From: Thiothrix sp.
GTDB taxonomy: Bacteria > Pseudomonadota > Gammaproteobacteria > Thiotrichales > Thiotrichaceae
Assembly (NCBI GenBank): GCA_008015155.1
Contig: SSFA01000037.1
Location: 1-64,000 of the forward strand
DNA length: 64,000 bases
Reading direction: 5' to 3'
Shown: piece after piece, positions 44,124 to 51,897 of the stretch
How positions within the stretch are numbered: position 1 is the stretch's first letter
Layout of the letters: the number at the start of each line of letters is the position of its first letter
Notes under the pieces: generated by a model
The model's input: only the letters and a program-made list of their open reading frames with translations
Databases searched by the model: none
Told to the model about the DNA's origin: nothing
Made by a program: the position numbers and the translations under genes

Positions 44124-44402
44124 ATGGATTTAAGTTGGATGGCGTGGACATGGCAAACGGCCTTGTTCTTTAGCTTAATCTTCTTGACCTTGGTGGGCAT
44201 GGGCGTGTGGAGCATTAAAGCACCGCAAGCACCACGCTTAGGAATTTTGCGCATTGAGACCACACCGGGCGATCGTTTATTTATTTCCTTATTAGGGAGT
44301 GCATTTATTTGTTTGGGCTGGTTAGCAGCCTTTGGTTCGCCTTTATGGTGGGCTGTGTTAATCTGTTTGGTCTATGCCTTCGCGGTGTTTCGCTGGGTGT
44401 AG
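44124..44402 (+). CDS. glpU: Small membrane protein of the glycerol importer operon (DUF2160)
   Basis: A 92-aa membrane protein with about three hydrophobic segments (WQTALFFSLIFLTLVGMGVW, GDRLFISLLGSAFICLGWLA, PLWWAVLICLVYAFAVFRWV). It fits the DUF2160 family and the position of glpU between glpQ and glpV in rhizobial operons. Its role in glycerol uptake is not established. Strong AAGGAGG ribosome site. Confidence 0.85.
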   Translation: MDLSWMAWTWQTALFFSLIFLTLVGMGVWSIKAPQAPRLGILRIETTPGDRLFISLLGSAFICLGWLAAFGSPLWWAVLICLVYAFAVFRWV

Positions 44403-44427
44403 GATGATTAATCTAGGAGGAGAAAGT

Positions 44428-46140
44428 ATGAAACTGAAACCAATAACGCTGTCTATCGCTGCTGCGATGCTGATGGCTTATGGGCAAGTGAGCTTTGCTG
44501 ATGTGGAAGCTGCCAAAAAGTGGATCGACAGTGAGTTCCAACCATCGTCTTTATCCAAAGAAGATCAGCTCAAAGAGATGGAGTGGTTTATTAAAGCCGC
44601 TGAACCCTTCAAGGGCATGGAAATCAATGTCGTTTCTGAAACCATTACCACCCATGAATATGAGTCTAAAACCCTAGCCAAAGCGTTCACCGAAATCACA
44701 GGGATTAAAGTCACCCATGATTTAATCGGTGAAGGCGATGTGGTGGAAAAACTGCAAACCCAAATGCAGTCCGGCAAAAATATTTATGATGCCTTCGTGA
44801 ATGATTCGGATTTGATCGGTACGCACTGGCGCTATCAGCAAGTACGGAATTTAACCGATTGGATGGCGGGTGAGGGTAAAGATGTTACCAATCCGGGCTT
44901 AGATTTGAATGATTTCATTGGCTTAAGCTTTACCACCGGCCCTGATAAGAAGCTGTATCAGTTACCCGATCAACAATTTGCGAACCTGTATTGGTTCCGG
45001 TATGACTGGTTCAACGACGAAAAAAATAAAGCCGATTTCAAAGCGAAATACGGCTATGACCTAGGCGTGCCAGTCAACTGGTCTGCTTACGAAGATATTG
45101 CCGAGTTCTTCACAGGTCGCGAAATTGACGGCAAAAAAGTCTATGGTCACATGGACTACGGTAAAAAAGACCCATCCTTAGGTTGGCGTTTTACCGATGC
45201 GTGGATGTCGATGGCAGGTATGGGCGACAAGGGTGAGCCAAATGGTCTGCCGGTGGATGAATGGGGTATTCGCGTCAATGAAAAATCCCAGCCTGTGGGT
45301 TCTTGTATGGCACGCGGTGGGGCAACCAATGACCCCTCAGCGGTTTATGCGATTACTAAATATGTCGATTGGTTGAAAAAATATGCGCCTCCCGCTGCTG
45401 CTGGTATGGTGTTCTCAGAAGCTGGTCCCGTGCCTGCTCAAGGTGAAATTGCTCAGCAAATGTTCTGGTATACCGCTTTCACCGCGGATATGGTCAAAGA
45501 AGGCTTACCCGTTATGAATGCAGATGGCACACCCAAATGGCGTATGGCTCCTTCGCCACACGGTGCGTATTGGGAAGAAGGCATGAAAGTCGGTTATCAA
45601 GACGCCGGTTCGTGGACTTTAATGAAATCCACGCCAACCGACCGCGCAAAAGCTGCTTGGTTATACGCGCAATTCGTCACCTCCAAAACGGTGGATGTGA
45701 AGAAATCGCAGGTAGGTTTAACCTTCATTCGTGAATCAACCATCAACGACAAGAGCTTCACAGAGCGTGCACCAAAACTGGGGGGCTTGGTAGAGTTCTA
45801 TCGTTCGCCTGCTCGCGTTCAATGGTCGCCTACTGGCACCAACGTGCCTGACTATCCAAAACTTGCGCAACTTTGGTGGCAAAACATTGGGGATGCTTCC
45901 TCTGGCGAAAAAACTGCCCAGCAAGCACTCGATGCTTTGTGTGAAGCGCAAGAAAAAGTCTTGGAACGTTTAGAAAAGAGCGGTGTACAAGGCGAGTTAG
46001 GCCCCAAGATGAACGAGCCGAAAGATCCAAAAGAGTGGTTAGACGCTCCCGGTGCGCCTAAAGCTAAATTGGAGAATGAGAAACCTAAGCCTGAAACTGT
46101 AAACTATGACGAATTAGTCAAGTCATGGACTAAGAGTTGA
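44428..46140 (+). CDS. glpV: Glycerol-binding periplasmic protein GlpV
   Basis: An extracellular solute-binding protein of 570 aa, large for the family but like Rhizobium GlpV. A signal peptide (MKLKPITLSIAAAMLMAYGQ then VSFA) precedes the mature domain, with KGMEINVVSETITTHEYESK and TEITGIKVTHDLIGEGDVVE near its start. The start at ATG 44428 has GGAGGAG close by; the in-frame ATG at 44374 lies inside glpU and lacks a site. It would capture glycerol for GlpPQST. A hairpin terminator/attenuator separates it from glpK. Confidence 0.9.
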   Translation: MKLKPITLSIAAAMLMAYGQVSFADVEAAKKWIDSEFQPSSLSKEDQLKEMEWFIKAAEPFKGMEINVVSETITTHEYESKTLAKAFTEITGIKVTHDLIGEGDVVEKLQTQMQSGKNIYDAFVNDSDLIGTHWRYQQVRNLTDWMAGEGKDVTNPGLDLNDFIGLSFTTGPDKKLYQLPDQQFANLYWFRYDWFNDEKNKADFKAKYGYDLGVPVNWSAYEDIAEFFTGREIDGKKVYGHMDYGKKDPSLGWRFTDAWMSMAGMGDKGEPNGLPVDEWGIRVNEKSQPVGSCMARGGATNDPSAVYAITKYVDWLKKYAPPAAAGMVFSEAGPVPAQGEIAQQMFWYTAFTADMVKEGLPVMNADGTPKWRMAPSPHGAYWEEGMKVGYQDAGSWTLMKSTPTDRAKAAWLYAQFVTSKTVDVKKSQVGLTFIRESTINDKSFTERAPKLGGLVEFYRSPARVQWSPTGTNVPDYPKLAQLWWQNIGDASSGEKTAQQALDALCEAQEKVLERLEKSGVQGELGPKMNEPKDPKEWLDAPGAPKAKLENEKPKPETVNYDELVKSWTKS

Positions 46141-46171
46141 TTTTAGTTAGGCTTTAAGACAAGCCCTCTAG

Positions 46172-46197
46172 CCTCCCCTGATAAAGGGGAGGTATTT
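46172..46197 (+). terminator. Hairpin between glpV and glpK
   Basis: A 7-bp GC-rich stem CCTCCCC / GGGGAGG with a 7-nt loop followed by TATTT, 31 bp after the glpV stop. It probably limits read-through into glpK rather than fully separating the units. Confidence 0.6.
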
Positions 46198-46250
46198 CTT
46201 AGCTTAACAAAAGGCTTGGAAAGGGGTTCATTAAACCAAGGAATTCAGCT

Positions 46251-47744
46251 ATGACCTACTTAATTGCCATTGATCAAGGCACAACTTCTACACGTAGCAT
46301 TGTGTTTGATGAAACCTTACGAGTCATCGCTAGCGACCAGCAAGAATTTCCACAGCAGTTTCCGCATTCCGGTTGGGTCGAACATGATCCCAATGATCTC
46401 TTGCAAACCACCCTCTCTACCTTAAAAGGCGCACTCGCTAAAGCCAAACTCCAAGCCGCGGATATCGCCGCCATTGGCATTACCAACCAGCGCGAAACGG
46501 TGGTGGTTTGGGATAAAGATAGCGGCAAAGCGATTTACAATGCAATTGTCTGGCAAGATCGGCGCACTGCTGAGTATTGCCAAGAACTGAAAAATAATGG
46601 CAGCGAGAAGCTAATTCAGCAAAAAACCGGCTTACGCGCTGACCCTTATTTTAGTGGCACGGAAATCCGCTGGATTCTAAATGAGGTCGACGGCGCACGC
46701 GCTAAAGCTGAAGCAGGTCAATTGCGCATGGGTACGGTAGATACTTGGCTGATTTGGCATTTAACCGCGGGTAAAATCCACGCTACTGATGCGACCAATG
46801 CCAGCCGTACCTTGCTGTTTAATATTCATACCGGACAATGGGATAAAGATTTATTAAAGCTATTCGATATTCCTGCTAGCTTATTGCCAGAGGTAAAAGA
46901 CAGTGCTGCGGATTTTGGCGTAACAGATGCGTCAATAGTGGGTGCTGCCATTCCAATAGCAGGGGTGGCGGGTGATCAACATGCGGCCGTGGTCGGGCAA
47001 GCCTGTTTTCAAGCGGGGATGATGAAATCAACCTATGGCACGGGCTGCTTTGCTTTACTGAATACCGGCACGCACGCTGTCACATCCAACAATAACCTAC
47101 TCACGACCCTTGCCTATCAGCTTAATGGGCAGCGTACGTATGCCTTAGAAGGTTCGATTTTTATCGCAGGTGCAGCGGTGCAATGGCTACGGGATGGCTT
47201 AAAAATCATTAAAAAAGCCAGTGAAACCCAAGCTTTAGCCGAAGCGGCTGACCCACATCAAAACGTTTATCTGGTTCCGGCTTTTGTCGGTTTAGGTGCT
47301 CCCTATTGGGATCCTGATGCACGTGGCGCTTTATATGGTTTGACGCGCAATACAGGCCCTGCGGAAATTTCTAAAGCCACCTTGGAAAGTATTGGCTATC
47401 AAACCCGCGATCTATTAGAAGCGATGCAAGCGGATAGTGCTGGCTTACGTGAAACCAAAACCGTATTGCGTGTGGATGGTGGGATGACTGCCTCTGCTTG
47501 GGCGATGCAATTCCTAGCCGATATTTTAGATAGCCCCGTCGATCGCCCAAAAGTCTTGGAATCGACAGCAATTGGGGCGGCGTATTTAGCGGGATTGCAG
47601 CAAGGACTTTGCCCGCCGCCTGAGCAATTTGCTAAAGACTGGGCGCTGGATAAACGCTTTGAACCACAAATGGAGAAGGCATTACGTGAGCAGAAATATG
47701 CGGGTTGGTTGGATGCGGTAAGGCGCACACGCTCGACGCTTTAA
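46251..47744 (+). CDS. glpK: Glycerol kinase
   Basis: A FGGY-family kinase (497 aa) that makes glycerol-3-phosphate for GlpD. MTYLIAIDQGTTSTRSIVFD is the N-terminal ATP region, TNQRETVVVWDKDSGKAIYN and IVWQDRRTAEYC hold substrate contacts, and GDQHAAVVGQACFQAGMMKS, STYGTGCFALLNTG and LRVDGGMTAS complete the core. It is the last gene of the glycerol cluster and converges on the cbbY-like gene. Confidence 0.96.
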   Translation: MTYLIAIDQGTTSTRSIVFDETLRVIASDQQEFPQQFPHSGWVEHDPNDLLQTTLSTLKGALAKAKLQAADIAAIGITNQRETVVVWDKDSGKAIYNAIVWQDRRTAEYCQELKNNGSEKLIQQKTGLRADPYFSGTEIRWILNEVDGARAKAEAGQLRMGTVDTWLIWHLTAGKIHATDATNASRTLLFNIHTGQWDKDLLKLFDIPASLLPEVKDSAADFGVTDASIVGAAIPIAGVAGDQHAAVVGQACFQAGMMKSTYGTGCFALLNTGTHAVTSNNNLLTTLAYQLNGQRTYALEGSIFIAGAAVQWLRDGLKIIKKASETQALAEAADPHQNVYLVPAFVGLGAPYWDPDARGALYGLTRNTGPAEISKATLESIGYQTRDLLEAMQADSAGLRETKTVLRVDGGMTASAWAMQFLADILDSPVDRPKVLESTAIGAAYLAGLQQGLCPPPEQFAKDWALDKRFEPQMEKALREQKYAGWLDAVRRTRSTL

Positions 47745-47771
47745 AATCCGAACTTAATTGCGCGGTTTTTA

Positions 47772-48524
47772 TTAGCCAAGCAACTCGCGTAAAGCCGCAA
47801 TAGTGATAGGCTGATCTAAGTTACCTTGCAAGATCTTGCAGGGTTGCTGTGCTTCTCCTAAATCAGTTACCACCAAGCGAGCACCCGCAAAATCCTGTTG
47901 CTCGGTATAAGTATTGACAGTCACAATCGTCTGAATCCCTGCCCCCAGTGCTGCTCGCAAACCATTTTCTGAATCTTCAAATGCTAAGCAGTCTTCTGGC
48001 TTTAGTTTCAGCTGTGCCAAGGCATAATGATAAATATCCGGCGCAGGCTTTTTCTTACTTACAATATCGCCCGCGGCAATACAGTCAAACCAATTGAGCG
48101 AATCCTCGCCCAAGTTCGATGTTAATAAATAGCTAACATTTTCAGGCGTGGTGGTAGTGACAATCGCTAGACGTAAACCTGCATTACGCGCTTCTTCTAA
48201 TAAACGCTTTACGCCTGTACGTAAAGGAATAGCCCCCGTTTGCAAGCGTTCTAAATAAAAATGCGTTTTGCGTTTGTGGAGTTCAGCGATAAAACTAGTT
48301 AAATCTTCAGTTAAACTAACCTTGGGCTGATAGCGCTCAAGGAAAAATTGAATGCGCTCTTTACCGCCTGTGACTTGCAATAACTCGCCATACAAGTCGA
48401 CATCCCATTGCCAAGCTAAGCCTGCTTCAGCAAAAGCTTGATTAAACGCTAAGCGATGCCCATCTCGTTCAGTATCGGCAAGTGTACCGTCTACATCCCA
48501 TAATAAGGCTCTAAGTGTCGCCAT
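47772..48524 (-). CDS. HAD-superfamily phosphatase, CbbY type
   Basis: A 250-aa haloacid-dehalogenase phosphatase. The catalytic aspartates are in LLWDVDGTLADTERDGHRLA, the cap contains QVTGGKERIQFFL, motif II Thr is in IVTTTTPENVSYLL, and the C-terminal acidic motif is CLAFEDSENGLRAAL. Best match is the CbbY/xylulose-1,5-bisphosphate phosphatase group, which clears a Rubisco inhibitor in autotrophs; no Rubisco gene is visible in the window. Related beta-phosphoglucomutase-like activities are possible. Confidence 0.82.
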   Translation of the reverse strand: MATLRALLWDVDGTLADTERDGHRLAFNQAFAEAGLAWQWDVDLYGELLQVTGGKERIQFFLERYQPKVSLTEDLTSFIAELHKRKTHFYLERLQTGAIPLRTGVKRLLEEARNAGLRLAIVTTTTPENVSYLLTSNLGEDSLNWFDCIAAGDIVSKKKPAPDIYHYALAQLKLKPEDCLAFEDSENGLRAALGAGIQTIVTVNTYTEQQDFAGARLVVTDLGEAQQPCKILQGNLDQPITIAALRELLG

Positions 48525-48595
48525 CTTTACCTCCTAAAGCTAGTTAGGATAAGTGAATTTAGGCTTTGCGATTATTACTCTAGAGAGATAAACCT

Positions 48596-48623
48596 AAAAG
48601 AAAGAACCGGGCCTAGCGCCCGG
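48596..48623 (-). terminator. Rho-independent terminator behind olsB and the small Pho transcript
   Basis: On the minus strand GCCGGGC-GCTA-GGCCCGGTT shape: a perfect 6-bp GC stem CCGGGC / GCCCGG (48623-48607) with loop GCTAG, then TTCTTTCTTTT. Strong and oriented away from olsB. Confidence 0.85.
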
Positions 48624-48719
48624 CAAGGATTGACTGTTCAAGACTTATAAACCGTTATTGTTAAACTCATGGTTTCGGTTGTTATTTGCTTTCGTTCAAG
48701 TTGTGACATTTCCGAGGTC
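48596..48719 (-). ncRNA. Candidate PhoB-controlled small transcript (sRNA or 23-aa peptide mRNA)
   Basis: The stretch between olsB and the cbbY-like gene holds no ordinary gene, but on the minus strand it has a Pho box, a -10 ten bp later, and a strong terminator. That predicts a transcript of about 120 nt (48719 to about 48596). Inside is a short reading frame, 48709-48638, of 23 codons (MSQLERKQITTETMSLTITV ends YKS), with only GGA at very short distance as a ribosome site. It may be a regulatory RNA, a small-protein message, or a second 3' product overlapping the olsB message. Expression is not shown. Confidence 0.5.
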
Positions 48720-48725
48720 AGGGAC

Positions 48726-48759
48726 AGTCTAAAGGGCAGCCATGACAAGTTTGTGACAG
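48726..48759 (-). promoter_or_regulatory. Pho box and -10 behind olsB
   Basis: Minus-strand CTGTCACAAACTTGTCAT (48759-48742) matches the Pho consensus at 15 of 18 positions, and TAGACT (48731-48726) follows after exactly 10 bp. The unit-plus-spacer (TTGTCAT, then 10 bp, then TAGACT) is almost the same as in the olsB promoter. It lies 13 bp behind the olsB stop and points away from it. Confidence 0.7.
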
Positions 48760-48772
48760 GCTTTATTTTTTC

Positions 48773-49558
48773 TTAGTGCAAAGGGCGACGTTGCAGTGTG
48801 CTTTGTACAAAATGCCGTTGATAACGCTGATTGAGCTGTTGCATATCTAGGAGAATAAAAATATCCGCCACATTAAAGTCTGGATCTAAACAGGGTTCAC
48901 CGGCTACCCAAGCGCCTAGTTTCAAATAAGATTTCAGTAGTGGGGGTAGATTTAAAACTGTTGCAGGTGGCGCGGCCAGCAAACGCACTAAAGGCTCAAC
49001 GCGCATGGAGGCAGGCGCTAAATGGCGCGTTTTTACATGTTGCATAATCGCAGCTGCCTGCGCACCACCATCGCGCATACTCACACTGGCACAGCCGAAC
49101 AAATAATCAATCTGCTGCTGTTCAACAAATTGCGCTAAGCCTGCCCACAACATCCCAATCCCTACCCCATTGCGGAATTCGGGGTGAATACAAGTACGGC
49201 CAATCTCTATTACTTTACCGGGTAAAGGTAACAACTTACGCAAATCGAATTCATTTTCAGAGTAAAAACTACCTGCTTTACGAGCATTGTCTAAAGTTAA
49301 AATCCTTGTAGAACCAATGACCTGACCCGTTGCTAATTCTTTCACCAACAAATGCTGGCAATAAGCATCATAGTGATCACAGTCGATGCCTAAATGAGCA
49401 CTTTCCAGCATAGCGCCCTGCTCTTTTGCAAAGACTTGATAACGCAATTGCTGTGAAGCTAGCACTTCTTCAGCCGTTTCAGCTAAGGCGTATTGTAAAT
49501 AAGGAGCCTGTGGTGTGGTTCTAGCCAGTTGACTCTGGTTTGCTATCCTAAGGCTCAT
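48773..49558 (-). CDS. olsB: Ornithine lipid N-acyltransferase OlsB
   Basis: A 261-aa GNAT-fold acyltransferase of the hemolysin-like/OlsB family, which transfers a 3-hydroxyacyl chain from ACP to ornithine as the first step of ornithine lipid synthesis. Family marks: LASQQLRYQVFAKEQGAMLE, DHYDAYCQHLLVKE, RKAGSFYSENEFDLRKLL, IEIGRTCIHPEFRNGVGIGM and YLFGCASVSM. It is divergent from phoB and carries a four-unit Pho box with a good -10, so phosphate starvation control is likely. Other N-acyl amino acid synthases have the same fold, so ornithine as substrate is inferred. AGGAG ribosome site. Confidence 0.78.
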   Translation of the reverse strand: MSLRIANQSQLARTTPQAPYLQYALAETAEEVLASQQLRYQVFAKEQGAMLESAHLGIDCDHYDAYCQHLLVKELATGQVIGSTRILTLDNARKAGSFYSENEFDLRKLLPLPGKVIEIGRTCIHPEFRNGVGIGMLWAGLAQFVEQQQIDYLFGCASVSMRDGGAQAAAIMQHVKTRHLAPASMRVEPLVRLLAAPPATVLNLPPLLKSYLKLGAWVAGEPCLDPDFNVADIFILLDMQQLNQRYQRHFVQSTLQRRPLH

Positions 49559-49595
49559 AGTGATCTCCTGTCATGAGCTAAGCTATTGATTGCTT

Positions 49596-49651
49596 AGTCT
49601 AAAAGCGCAGCATGACAAGATCGTGAAGACTGTTTGACAGTCTGATGGCAA
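49596..49651 (-). promoter_or_regulatory. PhoB-dependent promoter of olsB
   Basis: Four units at 11-bp spacing on the minus strand (49651-49612: TTGCCAT, CTGTCAA, TCTTCAC, TTGTCAT), then exactly 10 bp, then TAGACT (49601-49596) as -10. The start would be near 49590, about 32 nt before the ATG. Confidence 0.75.
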
Positions 49652-49698
49652 AACACATGGATGCTAAAACTTGGTGATTTAAAGATCCAAGATGCCGC

Positions 49699-49732
49699 CT
49701 GTCATAAATGGATCATACAAATGTCATATTAT
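49699..49732 (+). promoter_or_regulatory. PhoB-dependent promoter of phoBR
   Basis: CTGTCATAAATGGATCAT (49699-49716) matches the Pho consensus at 15 of 18 positions; a third TGTCAT unit lies 11 bp on. TATTAT (49727-49732) begins 10 bp after the second unit as -10 (5 of 6). It predicts autoactivation of phoBR. Confidence 0.82.
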
Positions 49733-49803
49733 CTGGAGTCTTGTAATCAATATGAAATATTTGCCATGCTAGCATGCGCCCAAGCCAGTAAAGGTAGAAG
49801 GTG

Positions 49804-50505
49804 ATGAAAAAACAGATTCTCTGTGTCGAAGACGAAGCTGCGATTCGACAAATGATCCGCTTTAGCTTAGAGCGAGAAGGCTATGCGGTGATGGAAGCCG
49901 AAAATGCTTATGTAGCACGTGAGCTAGTCGCAAACCAAACCCCTGACTTAATGTTGATTGATTGGATGCTGCCGGATATTTCTGGGCCAGAGCTCATTCG
50001 ACGTTTTCGTAAAGACGAAGTGACACGGGATATTCCTATCGTCATGCTTACAGCACGCTCAGAAGAAGAAGATATGATTCAAGGCCTCGAAGTAGGCGCG
50101 GATGATTATCTCTCTAAGCCAGTGTCTTTGAAGACTTTAAGCGCACGCATTAAAGCTTTATTACGCCGCTCAGAAGGCTTTAGCGCACGCAAAGTTTTGA
50201 GCGTAGGCCCCATTAACTTAGATTTAGATGCACACCAGCTCACTATCAATGGCGAAGTGATCCACTTAGGGATTACTGAATACAAGCTCCTTGAGTTCTT
50301 TATGAAGCATCCGGGACGCGTTTATTCACGTGCGCAACTCCTAGATTTTATTTGGGGTCAAAATACTTATATTGAAGAGCGCACAGTGGATGTACATATT
50401 TTGCGTTTACGCAAGGCACTAAAACTGCAGTCTGCTGAAAATTGCATTCATACCGTGCGTGGGGCGGGTTATCGCTTCGCTGAGGAAGCCTTGAATGGCT
50501 TATGA
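49804..50505 (+). CDS. phoB: Phosphate regulon response regulator PhoB
   Basis: An OmpR-family response regulator of 233 aa. The receiver domain has the acidic pocket VEDEAA and the phospho-aspartate in MLIDWMLPD, with ARSEEEDMIQGLEVGADDYL and SKPVS later. The winged HTH contains LLEFFMKHPGRVYSRAQLLD and YIEERTVDVHILRLRKAL, the PhoB recognition-helix pattern. I start at ATG 49804 because AAGG lies 3-8 bp upstream, whereas a GTG at 49801 would have no room. phoR overlaps by 11 bp. Confidence 0.94.
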   Translation: MKKQILCVEDEAAIRQMIRFSLEREGYAVMEAENAYVARELVANQTPDLMLIDWMLPDISGPELIRRFRKDEVTRDIPIVMLTARSEEEDMIQGLEVGADDYLSKPVSLKTLSARIKALLRRSEGFSARKVLSVGPINLDLDAHQLTINGEVIHLGITEYKLLEFFMKHPGRVYSRAQLLDFIWGQNTYIEERTVDVHILRLRKALKLQSAENCIHTVRGAGYRFAEEALNGL

Positions 50506-51832
50506 CTATTGGCAGGTGGAAATCCGCCGCTTAATAGCCATTGCGATTTTGGGTCTGATTGTTGGCTATGCCACCGGTTATTGGTTAATCAGCTTTTTAG
50601 TAGTCAGTTTTGGATATATTGGCTGGGTTTTATTCAAATTACGCCAACTCCAAAACTGGCTGGTAAAAGGTCAGCCCGCTGAGTTTATGCCTGATAGCGA
50701 CGGTGCTTGGGAGCAAATTACCTATCTAATCCATCGGAGTAAGCAAAAGAGTCGGTCGCGCAAAAAAAAGCAAAAAGAAACTCTGGACCGCTTAAATAAT
50801 GTGATGGCTGCCCTACCAGATGCAACGGTGTTGATCAATCAAAATTTTATTATCCAATGGTCGAATCCTGCTGCGACTCGTCTATTGGGTATTCAAACAC
50901 AGACTGATTGGGGCAATCGTTTAGATAATTTAATTCGCTCACCGGAACTAAATGCGCTATTACGTGCTGGCGATACCGATAAAGAAATTTGTCTTAAATC
51001 CCCTATTGATAGCAATATGATTCTGCAAGCCCATTTAGTCCCAGTGCAGAAGAACTTATATCTATTCAATGTGCGTGATATTAGCCAAGGTGTGCATTTA
51101 CAACAAACGCGCAAAGCTTTTTTTGCGAATGCCTCACATGAACTGCGCACTCCACTGACTGTACTTGCCGGTTATCTAGAGCTATTTGAAGATGACCCAG
51201 AATTACCTGAGCATCAGTTAGCTGCGGTACAACAAGCACGCGCACAAGCAGATCGGATGCAACGCATTATTAGCGACATGTTGTCTTTGTCTAAATTAGA
51301 AAATGACGAACAACGCCGGATGATCGAAAGCGATATCAATGTGCCTGAACTACTGGATGATATTGCAGTGTCTTTAAGGGATACCTTAGCGGCAGACTCA
51401 CATACCTTAAGTCTTAACCTAGATCGACAATTACATTTAAGCGGTCATGAACCCGACTTACTCAGTGTGATTACCAACCTTACGGATAATGCTATTCGTC
51501 ATACTCCTGCAGATACCCATATCCAAATCTACTGGCAATTAGCCAATAATGGGCAAGCGTGTTTAAGTGTCGAGGATAATGGCCCAGGTATTCCTGCTCA
51601 ACATATTAGCCATTTGACTGAGCGTTTTTATCGAGTTGATCGGGGTCGGGCGCGCGATAAAGGAGGCACTGGTTTAGGTTTAGCCATTGTTAAACATGTC
51701 ATGCTTAATCATGGTGGCTACTTAAATATCACCAGTGAACCCGGCTGCACACGCTTTGTCGCCTGTTTTCCAGCACAACGCGTACGCCTAATTCAAGTAC
51801 CCCCCACTGAGCCTGCTATACTGCTAGACTAA
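50495..51832 (+). CDS. phoR: Phosphate regulon sensor kinase PhoR
   Basis: A membrane histidine kinase of 445 aa. Two N-terminal hydrophobic segments (LIAIAILGLIVGYATGYWLI, FLVVSFGYIGWVLF) are followed by a basic linker (RSKQKSRSRKKKQKE), a PAS domain from about residue 105 (MAALPDATVLINQNFIIQWS), the H-box SHELRTPLTVLAGYLELFED, the N-box VITNLTDNAIRHTP and the G-boxes VEDNGPGIP and GGTGLGLAIVKHVM. As in other PhoR proteins, it has no large periplasmic domain and probably listens to Pst/PhoU. Overlaps phoB by 11 bp. Confidence 0.94.
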   Translation: MAYDYWQVEIRRLIAIAILGLIVGYATGYWLISFLVVSFGYIGWVLFKLRQLQNWLVKGQPAEFMPDSDGAWEQITYLIHRSKQKSRSRKKKQKETLDRLNNVMAALPDATVLINQNFIIQWSNPAATRLLGIQTQTDWGNRLDNLIRSPELNALLRAGDTDKEICLKSPIDSNMILQAHLVPVQKNLYLFNVRDISQGVHLQQTRKAFFANASHELRTPLTVLAGYLELFEDDPELPEHQLAAVQQARAQADRMQRIISDMLSLSKLENDEQRRMIESDINVPELLDDIAVSLRDTLAADSHTLSLNLDRQLHLSGHEPDLLSVITNLTDNAIRHTPADTHIQIYWQLANNGQACLSVEDNGPGIPAQHISHLTERFYRVDRGRARDKGGTGLGLAIVKHVMLNHGGYLNITSEPGCTRFVACFPAQRVRLIQVPPTEPAILLD

Positions 51833-51897
51833 ACCACTTAAGCTTGCTTGCGTCTTGTATAGCAATGCTGGCTTGCTGCTTTCGGGAGTCTTAGCCA

